Notes under the pieces: generated by a model
The model's database searches: none
Seen by the model: only the letters and a program-made list of their open reading frames with translations
Told to the model about the DNA's origin: nothing
Shown: positions 22,633 to 32,771 of the stretch, piece after piece
Numbering within the stretch: position 1 is the stretch's first letter
Layout of the letters: every line of letters starts with the position of its first letter
Origin: Ophiosphaerella korrae
Taxonomy: Eukaryota > Ascomycota > Dothideomycetes > Pleosporales > Phaeosphaeriaceae
Length of the DNA: 64,000 nt
Assembly: GCA_028456385.1 (NCBI GenBank)
Contig: JALNQF010000044.1
Location: 222,777-286,776 of the forward strand
Direction: 5' to 3'
Position numbers and translations under genes: made by a program

Positions 22633-23011
22633 GCGATTCTGGGGCTGTTGAAATGGCTGGCATTCTGTATTTTACCATCTGAATATCACCCTTTCACATG
22701 CTCCAATATTTTGTATGTTCAAGCTTCCTTCTCAAATACTTAGGCGTATACTTGTGAGACACATCGTGCGTGGGCATAAAATGGGTGATTTGAGCTGTCG
22801 ACTTACTTTACCTGAATGTGACCAAAATTTTCGGGAGCATTCTGAGAAAAGCACTCTATAAAGCACTATGTACAATTCCAATAAGATTCATAGACAAATT
22901 GATTGTCAAGAACAATTCGATGTTCTCTAAGACGTCAACTCAGGGTATCTTAGCACTAACTACCCCTCCAACCTAAAATCACACTCCAATCCACACAACA
23001 CCGGTGCGACA
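22633..23011. other. Intergenic region upstream of EFM4
   Basis: 379 bp, AT-leaning on the left and C/A-rich in the last 50 bases before the EFM4 ATG. Nothing recognised beyond flanking untranslated sequence. Confidence 0.5.
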
Positions 23012-23743
23012 ATGTCTGTACCAACACACCTTGACCCGTCCGACCTCGGTCAACGATCCTACTGGGACAAAGCATACACCACCGAGCGCGAAAATTTCGC
23101 CAGCAACGCCGCGGACGAAGGTACGATATGGTTCAGCGACGCGGGCGCAGAAGAGCGCATGCTCGCCTTCCTCGAGAATCTCAGCGATGAAGGCACATTA
23201 GCGAAAGAAGACGACGGAGAAAGCGGCACAGCGGCGCGGTTTCTGGACCTTGGGACGGGCAATGGGCATTTGCTATTTACTCTGCGCGAGGATGAGTGGC
23301 GTGGCGCGATGGTGGGGGTTGACTATTCGGCGCAGAGTGTGCAGCTTGCGCAGACCATACGCGATTCAAAAAACGACAAGTATGGGGATATTGCGTTTCA
23401 TGAATGGGATATTATATCTCAGGAGCCGGATACTCAATGGCTAGGTGATGGCTTTGACGTTGTGCTGGACAAGGGCACTTTCGACGCCATTTGTTTGTCG
23501 CAAGATACGGATGCACAGGGGCGCAGAATATGCGAGGGTTATCGGGAGAGGGTTGAGCCTTTGGTTAAGCAAGGAGGCCATTTCCTCATCACGAGCTGCA
23601 ATTGGACTGAAGAAGAGCTGCGGGCGTGGTTCGAGGGTGGGCATTTCAGCTTTGCGGCCAAGGTCAAATACCCGAGCTTCACATTTGGCGGCAAGACGGG
23701 GTCGAGTGTTGTCACGTTATGCTTTCAAAAGGGTGCGCCTTGA
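23012..23743 (+). CDS. EFM4: eEF1A lysine methyltransferase Efm4-like (METTL10)
   Basis: Single exon, 243 residues. The family signatures are visible: SYWDKAYTTERENF near the start, an SAM-binding motif I FLDLGTGNGHLLF, motif II-like VGVDYSAQSVQLAQ, and DVVLDKGTFDAICLS. The last is typical of METTL10/Efm4. Known members methylate a lysine of translation elongation factor eEF1A in the cytosol. Length and motif order fit. The gene is convergent with another putative methyltransferase whose stop lies 5 bases beyond the EFM4 stop. Confidence 0.87.
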   Translation: MSVPTHLDPSDLGQRSYWDKAYTTERENFASNAADEGTIWFSDAGAEERMLAFLENLSDEGTLAKEDDGESGTAARFLDLGTGNGHLLFTLREDEWRGAMVGVDYSAQSVQLAQTIRDSKNDKYGDIAFHEWDIISQEPDTQWLGDGFDVVLDKGTFDAICLSQDTDAQGRRICEGYRERVEPLVKQGGHFLITSCNWTEEELRAWFEGGHFSFAAKVKYPSFTFGGKTGSSVVTLCFQKGAP

Positions 23744-23748
23744 ACATC

Positions 23749-24753
23749 TTATTTGCGCTTAATGCGAGAGACAACCTGCCACTTCTTCCGCTCTCCGATA
23801 TTTTCGCGCCCGCCGTCACGCTCCTTCGCCCAAGGACGCCGCTGCCCGTCTGCATTCATCTCATATATTTCCTCGGTCTCAAGGCCCACTTGCGGGAGAA
23901 CCTCCTCGAAGAAAGGCACAACCTTAGCGCGGCCTGTGTGAAAACCGGCGATGCACAGTACTCGAGCATCAGGGTCATGGGCGAGGAAGTGCAGCATCGA
24001 TCTTGCAAGGTTCTCGTGTTCTGCCAGCATCCAGAGACAGTCTGCAGCAAGAACGCGTGTGTAGCGATGTGCGTGTGCCATTTCAAAGGCTGTTGTGGTT
24101 GAACCCCAGGTGTGGCCTTCCACTCTCACTCTCGGTCGAACAGTTTTGGGAACGTTCTTCGTCACGTTCATCTTGATCGTGTCGAGGATAGGCGGGGCAG
24201 GATAATCGGTTATTGCAACCTTGATTATTAACATGGAACAGAAAGACTTAAGTTTAGCGTACCTCGCTGGCTCCTGCCAGTGCACAAATGATTCCACCCA
24301 GTCCCACACCTGTCCGTGCCATCAGCCATATCCTATGACTTGCGACGTTCAGCCGAACGCACCTGCACCCAGCTCCAGCACCGTCTCATTTTGAACGTTC
24401 CATTGCTTCTCCTCTTCGCTAGCGACCCGCCACTTTGCATTATGCCAAATATCATGTCTATTTGCTTGATTTATGGGTCGCCCTCCAATCAATTCGCCCA
24501 TCAATATTCCTGAATTCCACAGGTAGTGTGCGAATTTCCGCCTCTGCTCCTCACTATTCACATCCGCTGTTCTGAATTCCAGGTCTCCATATATCGTGTT
24601 TTTATACACGATGACCGTGCCGGAATCGTCACCGTGTTGGTTCTGTAGATCGTCGGGGAAAAGACTGCCGAGTGTGTCGCTGAAAAGGTCTTCCGGTGAT
24701 GGAACGTGATTGGTCGGGTACCGCAGAGTTATGAGGGAAGAAATAATCATCAC
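23749..24753 (-). CDS. NNT1/EFM7-like SAM methyltransferase
   Basis: Three exons on the reverse strand: 24753-24363, 24309-24263, 24219-23749; 302 residues. Introns are 53 and 43 bp. The order of motifs is VYKNTIYGDLEFRTAD, YLWNSGILMGELI, VLELGAGAGVGLGGIICALAG (split by the first intron), AITDYPAP and GHTWG. This is the methyltransferase-16 fold of the Nnt1/Efm7 group, which includes enzymes acting on eEF1A and others annotated as nicotinamide N-methyltransferase. The middle 47-nt exon completes the SAM loop. Substrate is not determinable from sequence. Confidence 0.8.
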
Positions 24754-25126
24754 GTGCAGTTTTCTAGCCTAGACACGAACTGATGGTGTGGTAACAGGAC
24801 ATGGACCATTTGGGCAATCCCTTGCTTCCACGGATGAAAAGAACGTGCATATTGAGTTTGTGGCTGGGGGATCGAATGTGGATAGCGCAACGAGTGTGAC
24901 AGGGGTTGGATGCAGAAGCATGGGTGCCATATGTCGTGACTCGTGAGATCATCGACTACCGAGGCTTTACGGACGCCACCAGTCATCCTACACCTACCAC
25001 TGATCTTACACAAACTTGACCAACAAACACCTCGTGGCTGCCGTTTGCTAAGAGAGCCGCACCTCCCGGTAACTTGAGATTCGTAAGCTTTTGGAACATG
25101 TTACTCACGAGAACCTCTTAGTCTTC
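24754..25126. promoter_or_regulatory. Divergent intergenic region
   Basis: 373 bp between the starts of the reverse-strand methyltransferase and the forward DUF4149 gene; presumably both promoters. No specific element recognised. Confidence 0.5.
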
Positions 25127-25735
25127 ATGATGACTTCCCTATCGTCCTTCAAGTCGCCTGCAACATATCACCTTCTCAGGTACTTTTCCACTTCAACTGC
25201 TTAGCCACTTGTTTGCTTACCATGTAGCTATGGGACCCTTATCGGATCTACCTTATTCCAATCTTTCATCGGCGGCGTAGTAGCCTTCCGCGCCCTTCCG
25301 CGCCCCCAGTTTGCTGCTCTGCAAAAGAATATCTTCCCAATATACTTCACCCTGCAAACAGTGACACCGCTCATCATGTGGATCACGTACCCGCGTTCTT
25401 TGATCTCAGCTTTGACATCTACCACCAATTCTCTCGCTGCTCCGGAAGCATCTAGCGACAAGTTGAACGCTTATCTCATCTCCACAATGGTCGCGACCGC
25501 GCTACTGAACCTTGCCTATGTCGGCCCCCAGACTACGAAAATCATGGGACTGCGAAAACACCAGGAGACTCGAGATGGAAAGAAAAGTTACGATACCGGT
25601 CCCCAGAGTGAAGAGATGAAGAAGTTGAATCGTAAATTTGGTACCCTCCATGGAATTAGTACACTGGTTAACTTGAGCGGATTCGCTGTAATGATATGGT
25701 ATGGCGCTGTTCTGAGCGAAGGATTGAAGATATAA
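25127..25735 (+). CDS. DUF4149 / TMEM205-like membrane protein
   Basis: Exons 25127-25179 and 25228-25735 with a 48-bp intron (GTACTT...TAG); 186 residues. Four hydrophobic segments are visible: SYGTLIGSTLFQSFIGG, LQTVTPLIMWITYP, LISTMVATALLNLAYVGP and LVNLSGFAVMIWYG. The motifs GxxVAFRALPRPQFAALQKNIFP and GPQTTKIMGLRKHQE are typical of the DUF4149/TMEM205 family. TMEM205 proteins are poorly understood; membrane location is the only safe inference. Confidence 0.82.
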
Positions 25736-25998
25736 GGACACTGTTTGGCAACAGACTTATGAATCATCAAGAATACGTGTATGCTACGAGCGAGATGACA
25801 GTGTGAGAAGCCACGTCACATGCATCTGACTGCGTTTAGCGTTTGAAAAGTATATGAAATGTTATGACTGTGTTCTTCAAGTGCATACAAACGATGGCTG
25901 CAAACAAGCTTCGCAATCAACAATAGTATGTTTGCGCTGAAGTCTACCTTAAGACTTGCTTTCCTTTCCTTCTTATCACCACTATATAACACCGCACA

Positions 25999-26570
25999 AT
26001 GTTGCCATACGGGTTCTATCAAGCTCCTGATCTTCCAATGGAAGGTGAACATTTGGGTACCAAAAAACACAATCAAGATGATATACTCCCAACCGAGGTT
26101 CAGTACCGCCAACTTGTCTCACGAGCGGTAACACAGCGTCTGCATTCACCATCGCTGGATGAATTCCCATCAACAACAGGGGATATTATCACGCAATGGG
26201 AACTGGGTGAGCGAGCATATGCAAGAGAGAAAGCTAAAGCTCATGCCGAAGAGTTGGGTGTAGCATGGGGTATTGGTACCTCCTCAATTTTGACCAAGAT
26301 GACACTAACTATCCCTTAGATCGCTTTGTGGACGACATCAGAAATGCAGAACAAGAGGTCCATGTCCTCACGCCTACAAGATATCAATCCTACCAAACGA
26401 CGAACGCACAAACTTCGACCGCAAATGCGCGTCTCGTGAACAAGAAACGAACCCCGGCAATTCCAAACCAGGAATTCAAGGATGATAAACAGGCGCATAT
26501 TACCGCATTGATGAAGTATAGGCGTCCTTTCCGGCAAGAAAAGACTTCTGCGCCGGTACCCGAAACCTGA
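25999..26570 (+). CDS. Hypothetical hydrophilic protein
   Basis: Exons 25999-26275 and 26320-26570 around a 44-bp intron (GTACCT ... CACTAAC ... TTAG, an excellent branch site); 175 residues. ATG 25999 sits in a good CACAATG context. The product is charged and Thr/Gln-rich, with no membrane segment or recognised domain (VQYRQLVSRAVTQRL, DRFVDDIRNAEQEVHVL). The consistent frame across the intron is the main support. Possibly lineage-specific. Confidence 0.55.
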
Positions 26571-26876
26571 TAAAGGATCATTGCACCGATGGCACATTGT
26601 GCTCCCATAGGTTTCCGGGGCGATCGAAATTCACTGGTAACCTTGTGGGCCAACTATGGCCATGCCATTCTGTGTTTTCATCATGGCGTTAAGAACAGTT
26701 TAGCATACATACAGTGACCTACCTCCTCCACCACCCTTGACCACACAACATATTTTTCCTTCTTACACTGTACTCCAAAACATCCAATCCCAAACTTATA
26801 TACCAACCCCTCAACGTCACCAAGGAAATACAATCATAAAGAAGATGGTTCACAACAAGAAGCGCACGCGCTCGGC

Positions 26877-27182
26877 ATGCACACGTTTGTCAAGCACTTT
26901 GAGATTGACTGTGTGGATAAGCTGACGAAACATGTAATGAGTCCAGCGGAGATCAAGTTTGTTGTTGAGAATACGCGTGATTCAGACGATGGCATTCTTG
27001 CTGCGGTGGCGAATCATGTGGCTAAGCTCTATCAAGACAAACTGATTCATCAACAAAAGGAGGCTAAGTATGCGGAGGTGCTCAGTGACGCGAAGTGTGA
27101 TCGTCTTCAGGCTGCGGTTCAAAATGGTGCTGCTAGGGTCGCAATGGCGCAGGCTCTGTTTCTTGGCGTTTCCGAAGTATAG
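26877..27182 (+). CDS. Small hypothetical protein, low confidence
   Basis: 101-codon frame with a helical, acidic-basic composition (FEIDCVDKLTKHVMSPAEIKFV; AAVQNGAARVAMAQALFLG). No family recognised. Another ATG at 26845 in a better context (agatgg) opens a frame with basic residues (VHNKKRTRS) that runs 26 codons past it in a different frame. So either that is an upstream frame or the gene is frameshifted near 26875. Confidence 0.35.
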   Translation: MHTFVKHFEIDCVDKLTKHVMSPAEIKFVVENTRDSDDGILAAVANHVAKLYQDKLIHQQKEAKYAEVLSDAKCDRLQAAVQNGAARVAMAQALFLGVSEV

Positions 27183-28336
27183 AAGCAATTCAGTTTTGAT
27201 ACTTAGTTGGGGTTTATGGAGATGTGATTGGAACGCTACTCGGAATTGCGGTATCTAGTACTATTTTTTTGTTGTATTGAAAATTCAGAAATATAATATA
27301 AATAAAACTTGAATTCTTGGCTTCTGTTTAAGAAAGCTGGGCTTGTTTGAAAGGAAGTAGCACACCCATCTCTGCGTATTTAAAAAGCTTGAATATCAGA
27401 GAATAAATCAACTCATTTCATGTCAATCCGCCCGTGAAGAGATGCTCCATGAGACGAGACAATGAACAGGTACCTTGCCTATAAGCGACTCTACCTACAG
27501 CAACATCATCAAGCATCTAATGCTTAAAAACTACCAGCAACATGCATGCTGGGATCTTCTGCGCTTGGATTTTTTCTCGCAATTTCCTAGACGCTAATTA
27601 GTGGTCACAGCGCGCTATCTCAGGCGGTGTTACTGGATGCGGTGAGGTGCGGGCACCACTAGGGATCGTGGAGCTCATCAGGACTTGGCTTGTGCTGCTG
27701 ATCTTAGATAGGATGATTGTGAGAAATGTGATCGTGTGATCGTTTAGGGTGCGTGGATGGAGTCTCGCGGGGTAACTGGCCAAATGCTGACTGATTAGTT
27801 AGTGGATAACTACGTGGCTATGCACGGTATTCTGGGCTTACACTGTATTTATTACGTCGAGAGTTATAAAGATTCCGGCAGAAAAGGTCAAGGAAGCCAC
27901 GTTCCGCTGGAATCGCAGATCCTTGGTACCCGACTCGTCGAACTCAAGTGGCACGTAGTAAAAGCGGACTGCGTCGAAGTCCCGCTAGCCATAACTGAGT
28001 GGAAGAGCTGTATTGATTTTTGAGGTTTATAGTTAGTCCATCCTAGATAAATCCACTGGTCCGAGCTAAAGTAAATGGTGCGACTGTTAAATCAAACACT
28101 GAGATCACCCCCGCCTCCGCGGAACCAATACTAGTGGACACTCTTCAAAAGAAGTTAAAAAAACAAAAAAGGCGGCATCCGAACAAGTATCCTGGGAACC
28201 ACTACGCAAATTCTAACCCTCCAGATTGATATTCGATTCTTTTCCTAAGGACCAGCTGTTCAGGAGGATGTGGCGGATATTCAATTCTAGAGTTGTCTAA
28301 GCGTGCTTTACTTAACGCCACAGGCTGTAGGGATAC
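27183..28336. other. Gene-poor region
   Basis: About 1.15 kb of AT-leaning sequence between the small hypothetical and the HET gene. A 73-codon open frame at 27802-28023 has no recognisable features. No repeat recognised. Confidence 0.5.
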
Positions 28337-29908
28337 TCACAGATCTTGCTCAGGTAACTCTAGATCCCTTCTAGATAGCCCTAGGCTTTGGGAGAGCACG
28401 TCGTTAATCTGCGGTCCAGTTTGGACGGCGAAGTACACCTGGCGTGCTGACAGCGAGTAATCAGGTATGATGGCAGTGTCTGAGCTTGCCATGCCGACTA
28501 AGGCAAATACCTTATCCCGGATATCCGTGCACTTCCATTTGTGGAATACTTTGATGAGTGTTTGTAGACTCGGTGTTGGAGTCTGTGGATGTCGCCAATG
28601 TGCGCGCTGCCAAACCATGACTGCTGCAGGGCTATGGAACACATTATTAGCATATTTGTGGTACATAATCCAATGCTTATCTTCAAGGGTCTTCAAGGTT
28701 TTATAAAGGTTCTCAAGGACGTCCCACTCAAAGCTCTTCACCCCACACCAGACAGTAATCTTCTCGGCATGAACGATTTCTTGGATAATCCACATTCGTT
28801 CCCAGTATGTCCGCTCACATAGATAGCAAAGAGCTCTTCCCTCCTCTTTGTTCCAAATATCATGGAATCCAGGGCCTCTAGGCCTGAGCTCTCGGGTTCC
28901 CTTCTTTGTGATATAGTCCATTGCGAGACCACTGTTATCAGCCTCACGACCAAGCCAGATGTAGACCTTACTAGCCTTGGCGTAGATCTGCTTCATCAAT
29001 TTAACCTGGTGGTTGCGCTCGTGAACATTTGGCTGATTGATACAGATGGCATCGATCCAAAATAATTTGGGCCCAGAGATTGCTGAGCTCTGCTGGCGAA
29101 GAAACTCCCACAGGTTCTTTCGGACATCGATTGTACCACCGCCACCAATTTTGATTTGCTGAATGCCTGTCGCGTCTCCCCATTCGTACGAGAGAGCGAT
29201 GTATGCTGGGCATGCTGTCAGCTCAACGTAGCGGAAGGAACCTTGGATGTTGGTTGCTTCTGTTCCAGGGTCTAACTCAAATAGGCGAATTTGTTGGCTC
29301 GAAAAGTCTAATTCCAGATAGGGTAGTCTGGAAATTGCTGTTTTCGCGCTGGAATTAATGATACACTGCTCTGGTGTGGGATTTGAGGTAGTTAAGGCAA
29401 GCTGGGCAACCCGGGCCGCCAAGCTTTCCCCTTCAGGAGGCCGTTGTGGAATTCTCATATCGCTCAAAACCAAGCGATCGAGTGTCTGCAATCTTTGCCT
29501 TTCCTTATTCCTAGTTTCTTCGAACTTTGCGGCAAGAGTGCGAGATGTCACCAGAAGCTCTTCGGTATGAGGCTGAGGATGACCTGCTCGCAGATGACAA
29601 CTTGATATACTACAAGGTCTCCAAGTTTGATGAGGTGGGACATGGCCCTCGGATAGGAAACAGTCTGGGGCCTTGCAAGGTCGCGATGGTGATGGCAAGT
29701 CAATGATTTGAGGCACCTCAGCTGCTCTCTGACGCATCTTTGCAATTATTTTCTCGCAACGCTTGCAGTTTTTTTGCACCGAGACAGTTTGCATGACCAG
29801 TTTCATACCACACGTCTCGCCCATCCTGAGCTCCCGGTAGCAATGCTGTCGAAAGTGTCCCCATTTCCAGTCACCACAGGCAAAGCGATATTGATCAAAG
29901 AAGCACAT
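28337..29908 (-). CDS. HET-domain (heterokaryon incompatibility) protein
   Basis: 523 residues as one exon. The N-terminus MCFFDQYRFACGDWKWGHFR with RMGETCGMKLV and CKRCEKI is a Cys-containing module common in fungal proteins. The HET domain lies in the second half: YIALSYEWGDATG, LFWIDAICINQPNVHERNHQVKLMKQIYAKASKVYIWLG, and RTYWERMWIIQEIV. HET domains occur in genes that trigger cell death on non-self fusion; the exact role here is unknown. The C-terminus is probably incomplete as listed. The stop overlaps a perfect GTGAGT donor, and splicing to a TAG about 45 bp on would add only two residues before another stop. The product is shorter than many HET proteins, so truncation is possible. Confidence 0.83.
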   Translation of the reverse strand: MCFFDQYRFACGDWKWGHFRQHCYRELRMGETCGMKLVMQTVSVQKNCKRCEKIIAKMRQRAAEVPQIIDLPSPSRPCKAPDCFLSEGHVPPHQTWRPCSISSCHLRAGHPQPHTEELLVTSRTLAAKFEETRNKERQRLQTLDRLVLSDMRIPQRPPEGESLAARVAQLALTTSNPTPEQCIINSSAKTAISRLPYLELDFSSQQIRLFELDPGTEATNIQGSFRYVELTACPAYIALSYEWGDATGIQQIKIGGGGTIDVRKNLWEFLRQQSSAISGPKLFWIDAICINQPNVHERNHQVKLMKQIYAKASKVYIWLGREADNSGLAMDYITKKGTRELRPRGPGFHDIWNKEEGRALCYLCERTYWERMWIIQEIVHAEKITVWCGVKSFEWDVLENLYKTLKTLEDKHWIMYHKYANNVFHSPAAVMVWQRAHWRHPQTPTPSLQTLIKVFHKWKCTDIRDKVFALVGMASSDTAIIPDYSLSARQVYFAVQTGPQINDVLSQSLGLSRRDLELPEQDL

Positions 29909-30804
29909 TTTCTTTTTACACAGTCCCTTGCTCTTACTAGCTTGTAATAATTAGGTGATTAGCCACCGCGGATATAGCTTCTTTCAAGTGTTCTGCCTTT
30001 AAAGGGAAGCTACCAGGATGGCTTTTATGTCAAACGTAAATTCCGTTGAATTCGCCAAGAGATGCTATAAAGAGTTTATTTAGCAATTGGTCTGCGAAAG
30101 TTCTGGGGTAAGTTTTATAAGCGCTGAAATACATGGATCTATGAGCGAACTGTATTAGAAAAAGCTTTACGACGTACAACACGTGTAATTGTCTCTCGTG
30201 GAGCGAATTTGTTACACAAAGGTAAATAGTCAGTCGACGTAGCCTTGAGGGTCGGGAGAGGGAAGCCGAAGGGTTTACGTAATTTCGAGGTGAGGCTCAA
30301 TTTTTGCCTTACTCTCAGCCTTCCTGTTGACACAAGCATATAATCCTTTGACTACTACGATCCCATGATGAGGAAGGAAGCGCCAGCCTTAGATTTCATG
30401 TCTCGATTTCTAAATCCTTAGGTTAGATCCAATGAAGACACATGTAGTCGCACCTCAATATCTTCTTTCTTGCAGGCTACAGCATTCAACAGAATTCTGG
30501 GTGGGAAGGGAAGTGATTATGCGGGCGTGGGCGCCCTACCCAATGCCACCGCCAAATCGTCTTGTTGTAAGCTCATGCACGCCGCGACTCGCTTAAAATT
30601 CTCTTGTCTAGCTAGGGTTGGTTTTAGTCTACACATCTGTCCGGAGAAGGGCTCGGAGATGCAATTTTTCCAATAGGATATAGTAGTAAAGGCTCGGAGT
30701 ATATTTCTGTTAGGATACAGCTCTACTCCACTGCGGCAAACAACCAGAAAGGTGCGAATAATCAACAACTTTGATTACTGGAGTAGAACAGTATATATTG
30801 TCCA

Positions 30805-30848
30805 AGGGCCCTCCGGGGCCCTCAGCCTTTGGCTTGCGCGCTCGCGCA
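30805..30848. repeat. Two short GC palindromes
   Basis: agggccc / gggccct inverted around tccg (30805-30822), then tgcgcg / cgcgca inverted around ct (30835-30848). They stand in AT-rich DNA 35 bp left of the foldback element. They may be the edge of an older repeat; function unknown. Confidence 0.75.
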
Positions 30849-30882
30849 GCTCTGGCTGGCCTGTAGCCTGACATTTTCCTTG

Positions 30883-31296
30883 ACGTGTTCTATCACCACC
30901 CGGGCCAAATCACTGGATGGGCCACTCCAAAAACCACCAAAAATCGCAAAAACTGTACCTTAGTATCTCAACAACGGCTCAATAATAAATTCTGGAATTT
31001 TATAATAAGCCTTTTATATTTGCTTAGAAGTACCTTCAGAATTACTAGAGTAATAAATCAGGCTGTTATTAAGTTACTGCGTTTTAACCCCCAATTTACT
31101 ACACCTCCAGGACTATACAATAAATTTACATTCTAAGTCAAATAGGAGCCTTAAAACAATAATAAAAAGGTAGAAATTAAATTTTAGAATTTATTATTTG
31201 GCCGTTGTTGAGATACTAAGATACAGTTTTTGCGATTTTTGGTGGTTTTTGGAGTGGCCCATCCAGTGATTTGGCCCGGGTGGTGATAGAACACGT
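30883..31296. mobile_element. MITE-like foldback element, about 414 bp
   Basis: The left arm from 30883 (acgtgttctatcaccacccg...) recurs as its reverse complement ending at 31296. The arms match for about 115 bp, with only a few differences (for example gtacc versus gtatc, and small changes near ataataaattct). The centre of about 180 bp is very AT-rich and non-coding. Long terminal inverted repeats without a transposase are typical of non-autonomous DNA transposons or foldback elements. A clear target-site duplication was not found; the match extends weakly outward as ttgacgtg / ttaacgtg. Some arm differences are C/T transitions, as expected if repeat-induced mutation has acted. Confidence 0.85.
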
Positions 31297-32319
31297 TAAA
31301 CTAAGTTATCTATAAACGTGCTTATTTTTCTAGAGAGAGCTACGGAGGCGCTAACTGACAGCTCTATTGAAACCGTTGATAGCGTAAGGATTGCGACATT
31401 CAAGTTGCAGCAAAATAAGCTTAACATTAGAAAATGTTTTAAGTGGAGGTATATCGGCATGTCTCCTAGGAAAGAAATGCCAATGTTTACAGAGTAAATC
31501 TGTCTCGTGTCACCGGGCGTCTTCCGACGAAGGGATGGATATTAACTCTAAGTAACTGTAACTCTATATACATTGTAAATTCGCCTTCTGCTGAAGGTCA
31601 ACTACCGCATCTCAGCCTTGCCACACCACACAGGGCAATCAGCCGCAAATGGCCTGAAGGGAGCCTTTCTCAGCGGAATCATTCTCGCACTGTCTTGCTT
31701 CCAATACTATTCTTTACTATAGCTGAGCTTTTTATTTTCCTGTATGCGCGCTAACCTCGATACCTAGGACTAGCGCTCTCAACAGAGGAGCGAGTTGCCA
31801 CGCTCGTCACTTCGCTTAGGTTACCGCCGATTGAGCCTCCGACGGGAGACCTTATCTATTCCTATCACACAATCCCGTCAATATTCCCCGTAAAGCAATG
31901 CGTCTTCTGCTACGAAGCAACACTGATAATTTAGTGTATTTCTGAGATTCGGTCCTTCCCTGTTGCTTATTTGGGTGATGAGGCAATTGTAAACTTTTGT
32001 ACCACATGCGACACGTCACCATAAGGCGAGGAGTTCTATTCTTACCGTATCATTCGTTAATTCTAGCAAAGATAGATATTGATCATCCTGTGGAACGTTG
32101 GACGATGATTTGGCATGTTACATGTCGGGGCTGAACGAATCAAAATGTGAGATATTGTGGTACCGCGTAAATGAGCGCAACGTAGGAAAACAATATTAAA
32201 AGGATAGTGCAAAGGTCCTGAGTCCAACAACAGCACAACCTGATCCATCAGGACCTTACTTTCACATTATACGTGCCTGCATTCTCACACAGAAAATTAT
32301 ATAGAGCTTCGCACAAAGT

Positions 32320-32771
32320 ATGGCGGTAAGTTAGATATAACTCTTATTGCTGCGGTGTCAACAAACTCATGAACGAATATCTAGGGTGCGGTAGCTGGGA
32401 CATTTGAACCCTTGGCTTCGAGCCCTCTACCACAGTGCTACGTCTGCAATGGCCCTAGTCGGCGATTCCGTACATGCTGGGGCAATCCCAATGGAAATGC
32501 GGGTCGTCCGTACTTGAAATGCCGTTGCTGTCATAAGTTCTTAGGATTCACGGATAGTCGGGGGCTTGACCCACGCAATCCATTGTGTTTGTGTGGAATG
32601 CCAAGTAGGAGGCAAATCTCTGGGAGAGGAAAGAGGGTTCCAAGGGGATTACATTTCGTCTGTGGTCAAAGTAGCTGTGGTTATTATGCTCTATGCGTCA
32701 ACACTGAAAATAACCAGCTCAGAGTTGACGAGGGTTTGATTGACTCATTCGCCCGGCTGAAATTCATCTGA
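32320..32771 (+). CDS. GRF-type zinc-ribbon-like protein with 6-bp first exon
   Basis: Exon 1 is ATGGCG (32320-32325), followed by a perfect GTAAGT donor. A 59-bp intron ends in TATCTAG, and exon 2 is 32385-32771; 130 residues. Conserved cysteines: C-Y-V-C-N-G-P at the start, then KCRCCHKFL, LCLCGMP and FVCGQSSCGYYALC. The phrases PSRRFRTCWGNPNGNAGRPYLKCRCC and LCLCGMPSRRQISGRGKR match a fungal GRF-like zinc-ribbon family. GRF-type zinc ribbons in other proteins bind nucleic acid; the role of this stand-alone protein is unknown. Without the microexon the frame has no ATG before the first cysteines. Confidence 0.7.

Larger units (their letters stand above)
29909..32319. other. AT-rich repeat-bearing region
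   Basis: 2.4 kb without a supported gene, AT-rich for most of its length. It contains a GC-rich palindromic patch (30805-30848) and a foldback element (30883-31296), annotated separately. The composition differs from the flanks and fits a repeat island affected by C-to-T mutation, but no dinucleotide index was computed. Confidence 0.55.

Noticed and set aside
26845..26925. ATG at 26845 as start of the small hypothetical at 26877-27182
   Set aside because: It is in a different frame (offset by 2) and ends after 27 codons; no intron joins the frames.
27802..28023. 73-codon frame
   Set aside because: Starts in a poor context, has no domain, and lies in an otherwise empty region.
30885..31136. 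83-codon frame inside the foldback element
   Set aside because: It covers the left inverted arm and the AT-rich core and does not resemble transposase.
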